In this document: positions 8,372 to 16,941 of the stretch, piece after piece
Position numbering within the stretch: position 1 is the first letter of the stretch
How the letters are laid out: every line of letters begins with the position of its first letter
NCBI RefSeq assembly: GCF_018128545.1
Contig: NZ_JAGSND010000001.1
Location: 172,153 to 236,152 of the forward strand
DNA: 64,000 nt
From: Sinanaerobacter chloroacetimidivorans
Lineage (GTDB): Bacteria; Bacillota; Clostridia; Peptostreptococcales; Anaerovoracaceae
Reading direction: 5' to 3'
The notes under the pieces: generated by a model
Seen by the model: only the letters and a program-made list of their open reading frames with translations
What the model was told of the DNA's origin: nothing
Database searches by the model: none
Translations under genes and position numbers: made by a program

Positions 8372-10189
8372 ATGCAGACACAACAAATCGTTTTACTCAT
8401 CTGCGTTGGCCTTGGGATGTTTGCCGTGATTGGCGGGCTGTCCCTGCTGGCGCATTATTATACTCTGAGCGGCATCAAGGCTAAGACCGTGGGTGATGGT
8501 CAGCATGGTACAGCCAGGTTTGCTACCGAGAAAGAAATCAAGGACACCTACGCGCGGGTACTCTACGAGCCGGAGAGGTGGCGTCACGGTGATGCTCTGC
8601 CGAAAGAGCAAGGATTGGTGGTTGGCTATAAGAAGCACGGCTCGGTCATTACCGCATTGGTGGATAGTGGCGATATCCACTGTCTGATGATTGGTGCGGC
8701 AGGCGTCGGCAAAACTGCTAACTTTTTATATCCAAACCTCGAATATGCCTGTGCCTCCGGCATGAGCTGGCTCTGCACGGATACCAAGGGCGATCTGTTC
8801 CGCAATTACGCAGGAATTGCCAAAGACTGCTACGGTTACAACATTTCTGTGCTTGATTTGCGAAACCCCACCCGCTCGGATGGTGACAACATCCTGACGC
8901 TGGTGAATAAATACATGGACGAGTATCAGGCGCACCCAGAGAATTTGGCGGCAAAGGCCAAGGCCGAGAAATATGCCAAGATTACCGCTAAAACTATCAT
9001 CTGCTCAGACGGGGCGGAGGCAAGCAGTTATGGACAAAATGCGTTTTTCTACGATGCGGCTGAAGGATTGCTGGCGTCTGTGATACTACTGATTGCGGAG
9101 TTCTGTCCACCTGAAAAGCGCCATATTATTTCGGTGTTCAAGCTGATCCAAGATCTGCTTGCTCCTTCGCCGGTGAAAAATCGCAGCCTCTTCCAACTCC
9201 TTATGGACAAGCTACCGCCTACCCACAAGGCTAAGTGGTTTGCAGGTGCAGCGCTCAACAGTGCCGATCAGGCGATGGCCTCCGTGCTGTCCACGGCGAT
9301 GTCCCGGCTGAATGCGTTTCTGGACTCCGAGATGGAACAGATTCTGTGCTTTGACAGTACACTGGATACGGAAACCTTCTGCACTAGCAAGTCAGCCATT
9401 TTTATTGTGTTGCCGGAGGAAGATAACACGAAATATTTTATGGTGTCGCTGTTCCTACAGCAACTCTACCGAGAGATGCTTACCATTGCTGACGAGCAAG
9501 GCGGCAAGTTGCCGAATCGTGTCATGGTGTTTGCCGATGAAATTGGAACCATCCCGAAGATAGAGTCGATGGAAATGATGTTCAGCGCCGGACGCTCTCG
9601 CCGAATTTCCATGGTACCCATCATCCAGAGCTTTGCGCAGCTCCAAAAAAACTACGGCAAAGAAGGTTCCAGCATTATTATAGACAACTGCCAAGACATT
9701 TTGTTCGGCGGCTTTGCCCCTAACTCCGAGAGTGCCGATATCCTCTCTAAAGCACTAGGCAACCGCACGGTGCTGTCCGGCTCCATCAGCCGTGGCAAAA
9801 ATGATCCCAGCCAAAGCCTGCAGATGATAAGCCGTCCGCTGATGTCCCCGGATGAGCTGAAAACACTGCGCAAGGGACACTTTATCCTTGCAAAGACCGG
9901 AACCTGCCCCATGCAAACGCAGCTCCCGCTGTTCCTCAAATGGGGCATTCGATTTGGTGATGCGTACGAGGTGGCCGAGCAGGCCACAAGGCCGGTGGTA
10001 TACGCTGACCGCTTTGAGCTGGAGCAGGAAATTCTGCGTCGCAGAGATGACTGCGACGAGTATGAAGAACTTGAGGATCCACGGCTGCCGCTTGTCAGTT
10101 CCACCTCTGCCGGTCAGCTCCACACACCAGCACCGGAAAAGCAAGAGCATCGAAGCACATTACAGCGTCCGCCGCTGCGAACCGATTAG
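8372..10189 (+). CDS. VirD4/TraG-type conjugation coupling ATPase
   Basis: A 605-residue membrane ATPase that links the relaxosome to the mating channel. One N-terminal membrane segment is at about residues 5-30. The Walker A motif GAAGVGKT is at about 110-117, and the Walker B region VMVFADEIGTI at about 386-396 is followed by the arginine-containing ISMVPIIQS segment typical of TraG/VirD4 proteins. Start ATG 8372 follows GAGGGGAG. It is full length for the family. The VirB6, VirB4 and NlpC/P60 genes that normally follow in Tn1549-type elements are not found downstream before the sigma-like gene at 18066. Confidence 0.92.
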   Translation: MQTQQIVLLICVGLGMFAVIGGLSLLAHYYTLSGIKAKTVGDGQHGTARFATEKEIKDTYARVLYEPERWRHGDALPKEQGLVVGYKKHGSVITALVDSGDIHCLMIGAAGVGKTANFLYPNLEYACASGMSWLCTDTKGDLFRNYAGIAKDCYGYNISVLDLRNPTRSDGDNILTLVNKYMDEYQAHPENLAAKAKAEKYAKITAKTIICSDGAEASSYGQNAFFYDAAEGLLASVILLIAEFCPPEKRHIISVFKLIQDLLAPSPVKNRSLFQLLMDKLPPTHKAKWFAGAALNSADQAMASVLSTAMSRLNAFLDSEMEQILCFDSTLDTETFCTSKSAIFIVLPEEDNTKYFMVSLFLQQLYREMLTIADEQGGKLPNRVMVFADEIGTIPKIESMEMMFSAGRSRRISMVPIIQSFAQLQKNYGKEGSSIIIDNCQDILFGGFAPNSESADILSKALGNRTVLSGSISRGKNDPSQSLQMISRPLMSPDELKTLRKGHFILAKTGTCPMQTQLPLFLKWGIRFGDAYEVAEQATRPVVYADRFELEQEILRRRDDCDEYEELEDPRLPLVSSTSAGQLHTPAPEKQEHRSTLQRPPLRTD

Positions 10190-10202
10190 GGGGTGATTTG
10201 TA

Positions 10203-10463
10203 TTGGGATATTTCTCTGAAATTTATGCCGCGGATTTGCCGCACCGAGCAAAGGTGGTGTATATGTACTTGAAAGACCGCAGCAATCAGCAGGGGCAATG
10301 TTATCCGGCCATCGGTACCATTGCTCGCGAGCTAAACCTCTCCCGCAGGACAGTAGAGCGGGCCATCGCCGATTTGACGCAGGCGGGACTGCTGATAAAG
10401 AAGCAGCGTTGGCGCGACAACGGCGGCAAGAGCAGCCTGCTCTACACACTGAAGGAAGTGTAG
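10203..10463 (+). CDS. Small winged-helix DNA-binding protein
   Basis: An 86-residue protein starting at TTG 10203 behind a strong GGGGGTGA site. Residues 35-78 form a winged helix: IGTIARELNLSRRTVERAIADL followed by an LLIKK wing, as in replication-initiator and DnaD-like helix-turn-helix domains. It starts 13 bases after the coupling protein and is probably translated with it. In related elements a similar small HTH protein is found here; a regulatory role in transfer is inferred. The product is complete for a single HTH domain. Confidence 0.75.
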   Translation: MGYFSEIYAADLPHRAKVVYMYLKDRSNQQGQCYPAIGTIARELNLSRRTVERAIADLTQAGLLIKKQRWRDNGGKSSLLYTLKEV

Positions 10464-10478
10464 CTGCAAAACCACAAA

Positions 10479-10588
10479 ACTCCGCCAAGGGGCAAGTCTG
10501 CCAGCTTGGTGGAGTATGGGATGCGTCATGGTGGCGTATGAAGGTTAAGAAAACACTTGAAGAAATACTTAACAACAGAGAAAAGTGA
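10479..10588 (+). repeat. Hairpin plus micro-ORF element, copy 1
   Basis: First of two diverged copies (second at 15245-15354). An 11-bp stem (10479-10489 with 10505-10515) is followed at once by a ten-codon ORF, MGCVMVAYEG, at 10516-10548, which overlaps a sixteen-codon ORF at 10538-10588. A hairpin with GAGCC/GGCTC arms follows at about 10590-10612. Between the copies the stem keeps pairing through a compensatory T-A to G-C change, and the ten-codon ORF differs only at synonymous positions. Confidence 0.6.
10538..10588 (+). CDS. Micro-ORF MKVKKTLEEILNNREK
   Basis: A sixteen-residue ORF whose ATG lies inside the preceding ten-codon ORF, an arrangement typical of coupled leader peptides. Its counterpart at 15304-15354 differs by three amino-acid changes and several synonymous changes, and the stop codons differ (TGA and TAA), which favours selection on the peptide. 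No function known. Confidence 0.45.
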   Translation: MKVKKTLEEILNNREK

Positions 10589-10635
10589 AAGAGCCTTCCT
10601 AAGAAGGTGGCTCTCGTTAATGAATCGAGTATGGC

Positions 10636-10830
10636 TTAAATAACAGTTTTTACGACTTTTTCATCTCTGATGTTAGCACCCTTAGCTTTTGATGCTTCAT
10701 CCTCCAGATACAAAATACCATTGGGTATAAAGCTCAGATCTAGGCAACTCTGTTGATAAACACCTAACGTAATATCTTCTGCATAATTAAATAGGTGTAT
10801 ATTATTTTTTACTTCAATACGAAAGAGCAA
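10636..10830 (-). pseudogene. Short ORF, probable gene remnant
   Basis: A 64-codon ORF on the minus strand, convergent with the micro-ORF element. The C-terminal part has ordinary protein-like composition (PNGILYLEDEA, then a basic tail), but no ribosome site precedes the ATG and no family was recognised. It may be the 3' end of a gene lost when the neighbouring cargo was inserted. At the second copy of the repeat the equivalent position holds an intact XRE regulator. Confidence 0.3.
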
Positions 10831-10872
10831 GACTCGATGGGTGATCGAGTCTTGCTCTGCAAATTGAACAAT

Positions 10873-11244
10873 TTACCTAGTGAGTGCAATTGCTTCAATC
10901 TCACAGAGAACACCCTTCGGGAGAGTATTAACTGCGACGCAACTTCTAGCAGGGTTGGATGTAAAATACTTTGCATAAACTTTATTGAAAGATGCGAAGT
11001 CTTCCATATCTGCAAGAAAGCATGTTGTCTTAAAAACCTTATTGAAATTGCTATCTGATGCTTCAAGGATAGCGCCTACGTTTTTACAACTTTGATCCGC
11101 CTGAGCTTCAATGCCTTCTGGTACACTTCCACTCTCTGGATTTACAGGGATCTGTCCTGATGTATAAACAACTCCATTTACGCTGAATCCCTGAGAATAT
11201 GGCCCAATGGCTCCCGGTGCCTTTTCCGTATTGATTAATTTCAT
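10873..11244 (-). CDS. ridA: RidA family imine/enamine deaminase
   Basis: A 123-residue RidA (YjgF/YER057c/UK114) protein, full length for the family. It hydrolyses reactive 2-aminoacrylate and related imines produced by PLP enzymes, protecting other PLP enzymes in the cytosol. Family landmarks visible: GPYSQG at about 17-22, YTSGQIPV at about 30-37 and the substrate arginine region near ARSCVAV at about 102-108, followed by LCEIEAIA. Last gene of a minus-strand set after the AGCS symporter and a MalY/PatB lyase. Because that lyase should release 2-aminoacrylate by beta-elimination, the pairing makes chemical sense. Confidence 0.9.
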   Translation of the reverse strand: MKLINTEKAPGAIGPYSQGFSVNGVVYTSGQIPVNPESGSVPEGIEAQADQSCKNVGAILEASDSNFNKVFKTTCFLADMEDFASFNKVYAKYFTSNPARSCVAVNTLPKGVLCEIEAIALTR

Positions 11245-11325
11245 GATAGGTAATTTCCTTCGTAATAGTTTAATTATTTGTATCTTTTGGTACCTTTACA
11301 TTTGCAAGGCACTGACGTATTTCAT

Positions 11326-12807
11326 TTATTTCTTTCTCTTTGCTTCGTATTCATCCGCGATTTCTTCCCAAAGTTCGGCATTCTTGATTCCATACCTACT
11401 CGGACGGAAAACAGGATCTATGCCCTGTGCCTTTTGTTCATAGTAGTCCTTGAAGATGATAAGGGTAGTTGGGACAAAATATAAAAGAGTAAGTAAAGTT
11501 ACCCATGCATTCAACCCCATACCTATGTCACTCAGTCCCCAAACAGCACTGATATTTAGAAGCCCACCAATAACACAAGGAACCATGTAAATCAGTTTCA
11601 GCAACAACTGTAAAGATTTCTTTTCCGCAAAGCCCTTATATATATTTGCAGCATTTGTCTCTGCAATATTGTATTGTCCAATAGCGGTGGTAAATGCAAA
11701 TAAGAATAATGCTGTAGCCATAAAATATTTTCCGAATCCCGGAATGACAGTGTCTGCGGCTGCCTGCGCATACGTAATTCCAGCTTCAATTCCAGGAAGG
11801 CCTTCATAGATCATAGCTCCTGCTGTACCCTCTACATTGTAAGTACCTGGTAAAAGAATCATAAATGCTGACGCACTGCAGATCAAAATGGTGACAACAT
11901 AAACAGAAAGTGCCTGAACAAGTCCCTGCTTTGCCGGATGAGAAACATCAGCCGTTGCACTGTGAGGAGTACTAGTGCCCTGGCCGGCCTCACTAGAATA
12001 AACACCTCTTTTAACACCCATGTTGATGGCCGTTCCGACAATACCTCCGAAAACGGCATTTGTGCCAAATGCGCTGGTAACGATTGTCGCAAGAACACCA
12101 GGTAGTTTCGTGATGTTCGCAATAACAATAACGATTGCTATCAAAAGATATAAAACCGACATTATAGGTACAATCTTCTCAGAAATAAATCCAATCTGAC
12201 GAATTCCGCCGTACAAAACAGCAAAAACCAAAATGGCGACTATTACAGCAGAAATCGGCCTCGGAATATCAAATCCGCTATGAAGTGCATCTGTGCAGGC
12301 ACCCGGTTGTAATGCACCAAGTACTCCGGTGCTGAGATAACCAAGAAACGCAAATGCAACACTTAGTGCCGCACCAAAGGCCCCGCCAATTCCATACCGG
12401 ATAAAGAAAGCCGTACCTCCTCGATAAATTCCATCAATTCTTCTTTTATAAAGCTGTGCAATACTATGCTCTGCAAAAGAAGTTGCTGCACCAAGGATTC
12501 CCAGAATCCACATCCAAAAAACTGCTCCAGGTCCACCGGTTGCTATGGCGGAAATAACACCAAGGATATTGCCGGTACCAACTCTTGTTCCGACGCTTAA
12601 GCAGAAGCTCTGAAACGAAGAAAGTCCCTCTTTTGTTTCCTGTTTGTTTTCACCGCCCAGTAGACCAATCATTTCTTTAATCTTTGTAATCTGAAATCCC
12701 TTGAGAACAACGGTATAAACCAAACCAACTAAAAGACATAACACAATCAGTGGGGTGCTCCAAATTATTCCGGTAAGCCGTCCAGTTACGTTAACCAATG
12801 CATCCAT
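11326..12807 (-). CDS. AGCS family sodium/alanine (glycine) symporter
   Basis: A 493-residue integral membrane protein with about ten hydrophobic segments. It has the family signatures GTRVGTGNILGV at about residues 72-83 and a later NxGVKRGVYSSEAGQGT loop at about 266-280. AGCS proteins import alanine, glycine or related small amino acids with sodium. The start codon at 12807 follows a GGAGG ribosome site. It lies between ridA and the PLP lyase on the same strand with short gaps, so the substrate may be the amino acid that the lyase consumes. Exact substrate cannot be told from sequence. Confidence 0.9.
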   Translation of the reverse strand: MDALVNVTGRLTGIIWSTPLIVLCLLVGLVYTVVLKGFQITKIKEMIGLLGGENKQETKEGLSSFQSFCLSVGTRVGTGNILGVISAIATGGPGAVFWMWILGILGAATSFAEHSIAQLYKRRIDGIYRGGTAFFIRYGIGGAFGAALSVAFAFLGYLSTGVLGALQPGACTDALHSGFDIPRPISAVIVAILVFAVLYGGIRQIGFISEKIVPIMSVLYLLIAIVIVIANITKLPGVLATIVTSAFGTNAVFGGIVGTAINMGVKRGVYSSEAGQGTSTPHSATADVSHPAKQGLVQALSVYVVTILICSASAFMILLPGTYNVEGTAGAMIYEGLPGIEAGITYAQAAADTVIPGFGKYFMATALFLFAFTTAIGQYNIAETNAANIYKGFAEKKSLQLLLKLIYMVPCVIGGLLNISAVWGLSDIGMGLNAWVTLLTLLYFVPTTLIIFKDYYEQKAQGIDPVFRPSRYGIKNAELWEEIADEYEAKRKK

Positions 12808-12828
12808 GCTTTTTCCTCCAATCTTTTA

Positions 12829-14043
12829 TCATTTTTTATTTGCATTCTTGATTGCGTTACAAATTCTCTTCATTCCTTCTTTGACGGTAGCTCGCGGCAT
12901 TGCCATGTTTAGTCTGACATAACCTTCGCCATTCCCAATAAATTGAGCACTTCCACCCTCTAGAAGAACACCTGCTTCGTTCGCAAAGAACGTTGAAAAG
13001 TCCGTGTTTGCTGGCAGGCACTTGGAGAGGTCTACCCAAGCAAGATAGGTTGCTTCTGGAATTTTAAATACGGCCTCTGGAAGGTTCTCATTGAGATAGG
13101 TCTTTACCATTTCAAAATTGCCATCCAAATAGGTTTTCAACTGTCCCAGCCACTCATCACCTTCATTAAATGCGGCAATATGAGCCACAATAGAGAACGG
13201 GTTTAGGCATCCAACATTCTTGTCCCTTTCCATAAATGTTTTCTGCAGATTCTCATCACGAATGATAATGTCAGACAGCATAAGACCCGCAATGTTGAAG
13301 GTCTTGCTCGGAGCCATGCAGGTCACAAGTTTTTGATAATCTGACATAACCTTTGCCATCGGTGTATGGTGAAGCCCCTGCCTAACTAAGTCACAATGAA
13401 TTTCATCCGAAACGATCCAGAGATTATATTTTCTTGTAATCTGTGCAATTTTTTCAAGCTCCTCTTTTGTCCAAATCCGACCTGAAGGGTTGTGCGGATT
13501 ACAAAGAATAATAAGCTTTATCATTGGATCTGAGGCGCACTTTTCAAAATCATTAAAGTCAATTGTAAAATACCCGTTATTACTAATCAGAGCACTCTGA
13601 ACGAGTTCAACATGGTTATAATCTGCCGCATGCTGGAACTGACCGTACCCTGGTGTCAAAGTCAGTACTTTTTCGCCTTGCTTCACAAGAATTTCAATAA
13701 GTTGGAAAACTGCAGGAACGACCCCTGTTGAGAAAGTTAGTTCCTTTACTGGAACATTCCAGTCGTAATGCCGCTTACACCAAGCAGAAAAGGCCTCATA
13801 ATATCCGGCCTCATATACCTGCGTATATCCATAGATTCTTTTGTCAACCCAATCCTTCAATGCATTTCTAATTGGATCGGCAACAGTGAACTCCATGTCT
13901 GCCACCCACATACGTACGAACTCGTCGTCCGCGAACTTGAATCTTGTGTTCGGACCGGTATGAAAAATATAGCTGCGGAATCCATCTGTATTCATTGCAT
14001 TGGTACTTTTTCTGTCGATAATTTCGTCAAAATCATAATTCAT
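12829..14043 (-). CDS. MalY/PatB family PLP-dependent aminotransferase / C-S lyase
   Basis: A 404-residue fold-type I PLP enzyme. Visible features are the N-terminal DFDEIIDRK motif, WVADMEF at about residues 47-53, CNPHNPSGR at about 180-188, VSDEIHCDL at about 212-220 and the PLP lysine in APSKTFNIAGL at about 247-257. Members cleave cystathionine, cysteine or related substrates by beta-elimination to a thiol or other leaving group plus 2-aminoacrylate; some also act as regulators (MalY). First gene of the minus-strand cargo set, divergent from an XRE regulator at 14299, which is its likely controller. Start ATG 14043 has AGGAGGAAG upstream. Confidence 0.9.
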   Translation of the reverse strand: MNYDFDEIIDRKSTNAMNTDGFRSYIFHTGPNTRFKFADDEFVRMWVADMEFTVADPIRNALKDWVDKRIYGYTQVYEAGYYEAFSAWCKRHYDWNVPVKELTFSTGVVPAVFQLIEILVKQGEKVLTLTPGYGQFQHAADYNHVELVQSALISNNGYFTIDFNDFEKCASDPMIKLIILCNPHNPSGRIWTKEELEKIAQITRKYNLWIVSDEIHCDLVRQGLHHTPMAKVMSDYQKLVTCMAPSKTFNIAGLMLSDIIIRDENLQKTFMERDKNVGCLNPFSIVAHIAAFNEGDEWLGQLKTYLDGNFEMVKTYLNENLPEAVFKIPEATYLAWVDLSKCLPANTDFSTFFANEAGVLLEGGSAQFIGNGEGYVRLNMAMPRATVKEGMKRICNAIKNANKK

Positions 14044-14184
14044 TTGATCTTCCTCCTCTTAAAACGTAACCTAACCGCTTTCAACAAATTTGCGCCTAAT
14101 TACATAATAAATTTTGGAAGATTAATAGTCAAAAAGATCATCGTATCATCAAAGGAAACAAATTCAATAATTGTTTCATCTGAG

Positions 14185-14213
14185 TAGACATTGACAAGAC
14201 AATTAGGTATAAT
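14185..14213 (+). promoter_or_regulatory. Predicted promoter of the XRE regulator
   Basis: TAGACA at 14185-14190, a 17-base spacer and TATAAT at 14208-14213, upstream of the regulator and divergent from the lyase operon. The 250-base gap is AT-rich and probably also holds the leftward promoter. Confidence 0.45.
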
Positions 14214-14298
14214 AATTGATACGAATAAAAATTGGGCAATGGAATGAACGCAAAAGATATTTTGAGGAAACACTTTACACAATAAGGGGGGGTTGAAT

Positions 14299-15006
14299 GT
14301 GAAAGATAAAATTACTATTGAAATTGGCAGTAAAATAAGATCCTTTCGAAAGCTCCGGGGATATACAGTTCAGCAGCTTTCGGACTTAATTAATAAGAGT
14401 AAGGCAACACTATCAAAGTACGAAAGTGGTCAGATTGACATTGATATCATCACAATGTATGATATTGCGGCCGCATTGAAAATTCAAGTAGAGCAGCTTC
14501 TGCCGTTACCGACATATAAGAAGTATGTTCCAAACGATAAGATACCAGCTTTTTTTAGGGATCTTTCTCAATTTTACATTTATATGTTTGATGGCCGAAG
14601 CAGAAGTTTAAATCGTTGTGTGGTCGATGTTCTATCACAAATGACGCCAGATACATTTAAAATCGTTATGTATTTAAACAGTAGAGATCATGAACATTAT
14701 CAAAACTGTGAGTTCAGCTATTTCGGAACCATGAAACATTATGATTCCTTAACGCACCTGATTCTGCAGAATCAGGATTCTCCGATTGAACAGGTAATTG
14801 TCACTGTCATGGCTTCGTTTGTAAATGTAGATATAAAATGGGGGCTATTCTTTGGACTTTCCTTCCGTCCATTGATGCCGTGTGCGGAGAAGGCGCTTTT
14901 ATCGCGATCACCACTGAAAGAAGATGAAAAACTTTTGAAACAGCTGATGGTTTCAAAAGAAGATATTCGTCTTTTGAAACTTTATAATATGATGACAGTC
15001 ACTTAA
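14299..15006 (+). CDS. XRE-family transcriptional regulator of the cargo operon
   Basis: A 235-residue protein with an N-terminal HTH_3 domain (about residues 8-65; LRGYTVQQLSDLINKSKATLSKYESG) and a C-terminal domain of about 150 residues of no recognised family. The frame allows a TTG start at 14293, but that codon abuts the GGGGGGG ribosome site; the GTG at 14299 has proper spacing and is preferred. It is divergent from the MalY/PatB, AGCS and RidA genes and is their most likely regulator, perhaps sensing an amino acid through the C-terminal domain. AT-rich like the operon. Confidence 0.8.
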   Translation: MKDKITIEIGSKIRSFRKLRGYTVQQLSDLINKSKATLSKYESGQIDIDIITMYDIAAALKIQVEQLLPLPTYKKYVPNDKIPAFFRDLSQFYIYMFDGRSRSLNRCVVDVLSQMTPDTFKIVMYLNSRDHEHYQNCEFSYFGTMKHYDSLTHLILQNQDSPIEQVIVTVMASFVNVDIKWGLFFGLSFRPLMPCAEKALLSRSPLKEDEKLLKQLMVSKEDIRLLKLYNMMTVT

Positions 15007-15244
15007 AGAATCCAAAACAGATGTATAATGAGTGGTGTAGAAAACTTAGAATTAATATGAGTTGGTAAACATTGCACAAAGGAACCCATTACTTATTTAT
15101 GATTGTTGAGGACAAGCCCTTTCAAACAACTCAGGATAAAGTATATAAGGATAATCTACGGTTACCGCCCCAAATTATCAGTTTACATATGTAAAAGTGG
15201 CATAAAAATTTAATTATAAATGAACAGATATTTCATAATTAAAT

Positions 15245-15354
15245 ACGCCGCCAAGGGGCAGCTATGCCCACTTGGTGGCGTATGGGATGCGTCATGGTGG
15301 CATATGAAGGCTAAGGGAACACTTAAAGAAATTTTGAACAACAGAGAAAAATAA
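15245..15354 (+). repeat. Hairpin plus micro-ORF element, copy 2
   Basis: Second copy of the element at 10479-10588. Stem arms 15245-15255 and 15271-15281; ten-codon ORF 15282-15314 encoding the same MGCVMVAYEG; sixteen-codon ORF 15304-15354 encoding MKAKGTLKEILNNREK. A following hairpin has GAACC/GGTTC arms, pairing-conserving relative to GAGCC/GGCTC of copy 1. The preceding 240 bases (15007-15244) hold no gene that I can support. Confidence 0.6.
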
Positions 15355-15384
15355 AGAACCCCCTTAAATTGAAAGGTGGTTCAG

Positions 15385-15711
15385 TTACTGGTTTTCTAGC
15401 ATTTCCATGACAGTGGCCAGTAAAACTTTTCTGTCTCTGCCATTTAGTAATTTGATAATGCGTAGCAACTGTACGGTTTCGTCAGTGTTGGATTTCAACT
15501 CAGGATAAACAATTTCATCCGCTGAGATATTAAGTGACCGAATTAATCGCATAAATGTATTTAGGCTGACGCACTTCCCTTCATTTTCAACCGCTTGGAG
15601 ATAACGAGCGGTTTTTCCAATTCGTCCGCCAAGCTCTTCTTGCGTTAGGCGTGCATCAAGCCGTGCTTTCTTCAAAATAGGCCCCATATGTGAAAGATCA
15701 ATTTTATCCAC
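15385..15711 (-). CDS. XRE-family transcriptional regulator
   Basis: A 108-residue HTH_3 protein. Residues 10-68 carry the helix-turn-helix (ARLTQEELGGRIGKTARYLQAVE), and the C-terminus is a short helical tail. Start ATG 15711 follows a GGAGGTGAA site on the minus strand. Regulators of this size and type are standard in Tn1549-like elements, where they lie convergent to the transfer genes. Here the gene converges on copy 2 of the hairpin/micro-ORF element. Probably backbone rather than cargo. Confidence 0.8.
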   Translation of the reverse strand: MDKIDLSHMGPILKKARLDARLTQEELGGRIGKTARYLQAVENEGKCVSLNTFMRLIRSLNISADEIVYPELKSNTDETVQLLRIIKLLNGRDRKVLLATVMEMLENQ

Positions 15712-15871
15712 TGGTAGTTCACCTCCAATACCATTTTATAGTTCGGGTATCAGAACGTGAACGCCCCACAGTTTCGTGTTAGACACGAATAGAAATGCAG
15801 CCTATTGGATTCTCTGTATATCTGCTTTTCATACTGGTTTCTTAGTTGTCATCAAAATTGATAGTATAAAT

Positions 15872-16084
15872 TCATTTATTGGTTTGATATAAGGAGGGAG
15901 CATTTCTATGGCAAAGTTCAACACACTTTCCACAACCCATACACTTTTCTTGATTCACGTAGCTGACCCATCTGGGCATCATATAGATTGCCTGAGCAGG
16001 GCAATGTAGGATACATGCTCCGCAACCAATACATTTAGTAGGGTCAATAAAAGCCTTCTCTATTCTGGTGTTTTCTACTGCCAT
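15872..16084 (-). CDS. Small two-cluster 4Fe-4S ferredoxin
   Basis: A 70-residue protein with two ferredoxin motifs: CIGCGACILHCP at about residues 18-29 and CMGCGKCVELCH at about 48-59, each cysteine set complete for a [4Fe-4S] cluster. A GTG at 16099 is in frame, but the ATG at 16084 has GGAGG seven bases upstream and is chosen. It would carry electrons in anaerobic metabolism. It lies downstream of a PPOX-type flavoprotein gene, separated by a strong terminator hairpin; both may serve the same small redox system, although this is only inferred from adjacency. Confidence 0.85.
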   Translation of the reverse strand: MAVENTRIEKAFIDPTKCIGCGACILHCPAQAIYMMPRWVSYVNQEKCMGCGKCVELCHRNAPSLYQTNK

Positions 16085-16103
16085 ATGTTTTACCTCCACA
16101 ATA

Positions 16104-16141
16104 AAAACGGGTGCAGGGCTTATCGGCTCCGCACCCGTTTT
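16104..16141 (-). terminator. Bidirectional-looking terminator between PPOX and ferredoxin genes
   Basis: AAAACGGGTGC at 16104-16114 pairs with GCACCCGTTTT at 16131-16141, with T-runs on both strands. Located after the PPOX stop in the minus direction. Confidence 0.75.
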
Positions 16142-16153
16142 TTGTCTCTGTTG

Positions 16154-16549
16154 TTACAGAACCTTCTTGTTGTCAGCACCTGGAGTAGTAACAATTACCT
16201 TGTCTGGGGTGATGACCAGAGCACCCTTTGCGGTTGCTGCGCCATTAAACATCTTTTCTACCATAGCCTTAAAGGTGTTTACAATAGCGCCTTCTTTGAC
16301 ATATGTGGCAGTGCCCTTAATCTGATAGCCCTCCAAATTCTTTGCATCGTATACAGAGATGGCGATTTTTCCGCCGTTGGACTGGATGTTCTTCAGTGTA
16401 GTTTCCAGAAACACATCACCTACGAGTAGCTTGCCGTCATCGGTAACATCTTTAAAAGCCACGGGAACGACATTTGGTTCATTGCCGGAGCAGGTTGCCA
16501 GATCCCACATATCTTCCTTTAGCAGCTTTACTACATTTTCATTTAGCAT
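16154..16549 (-). CDS. Pyridoxamine 5'-phosphate oxidase-like flavoprotein
   Basis: A 131-residue split-barrel protein of the PPOX-like family, which bind FMN or F420 and reduce or sense small substrates. Recognised by the N-terminal pattern LATCSGNEPNVVPVAF at about residues 17-32 and the barrel strand IAISVYDAKNLEGYQIKG at about 62-79. Start ATG 16549 follows GGGAGG. It is full length. The HxlR regulator at 17334, which is the class of regulator that commonly controls flavin/nitroreductase-type genes, lies 393 bases upstream on the same strand. True substrate unknown. Confidence 0.85.
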   Translation of the reverse strand: MLNENVVKLLKEDMWDLATCSGNEPNVVPVAFKDVTDDGKLLVGDVFLETTLKNIQSNGGKIAISVYDAKNLEGYQIKGTATYVKEGAIVNTFKAMVEKMFNGAATAKGALVITPDKVIVTTPGADNKKVL

Positions 16550-16599
16550 AAGAATAACCTCCCTAATTGTTTGTTGTTTGCTTGTTAAGCTACGCTTAG

Positions 16600-16930
16600 T
16601 ATAAGAGAGCTATCCATTTGAAACAAGATATTAGCAAATTTGTGAGCTACTAATAATTTTCATAGCAACTATTGCTATGTTTGGGGAGTATTTTGAATTC
16701 ACTTTTCAGGTTTGATTTAAAAGACGATCCCTCTTTCGTTACTTTTCGCAGAAAGAAGTTCGTCTTGCAAATGAATATAACAGAGATAGACGATTGAACA
16801 AATAACAGACATTCATCAGGCTGCGAAGCAACTATTGCGGATGCATTTGCCTGTTGCACGTATTCTAATCCATCTTCCAGAAGATAGCTAATCAGTGATT
16901 TAATTTTTCTGTTCTGGTCATATTGTAAAT
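16600..16930 (-). other. Gap with possible decayed gene
   Basis: Between the PPOX and HxlR genes the minus strand has short protein-like stretches (for example SYLLEDGLEYVQQANASA and SQPDECLLFV around 16800-16890) without a start or ribosome site. This looks like the tail of a lost gene. Nothing more can be supported. Confidence 0.3.
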
Positions 16931-16941
16931 ACTATCTGTTT

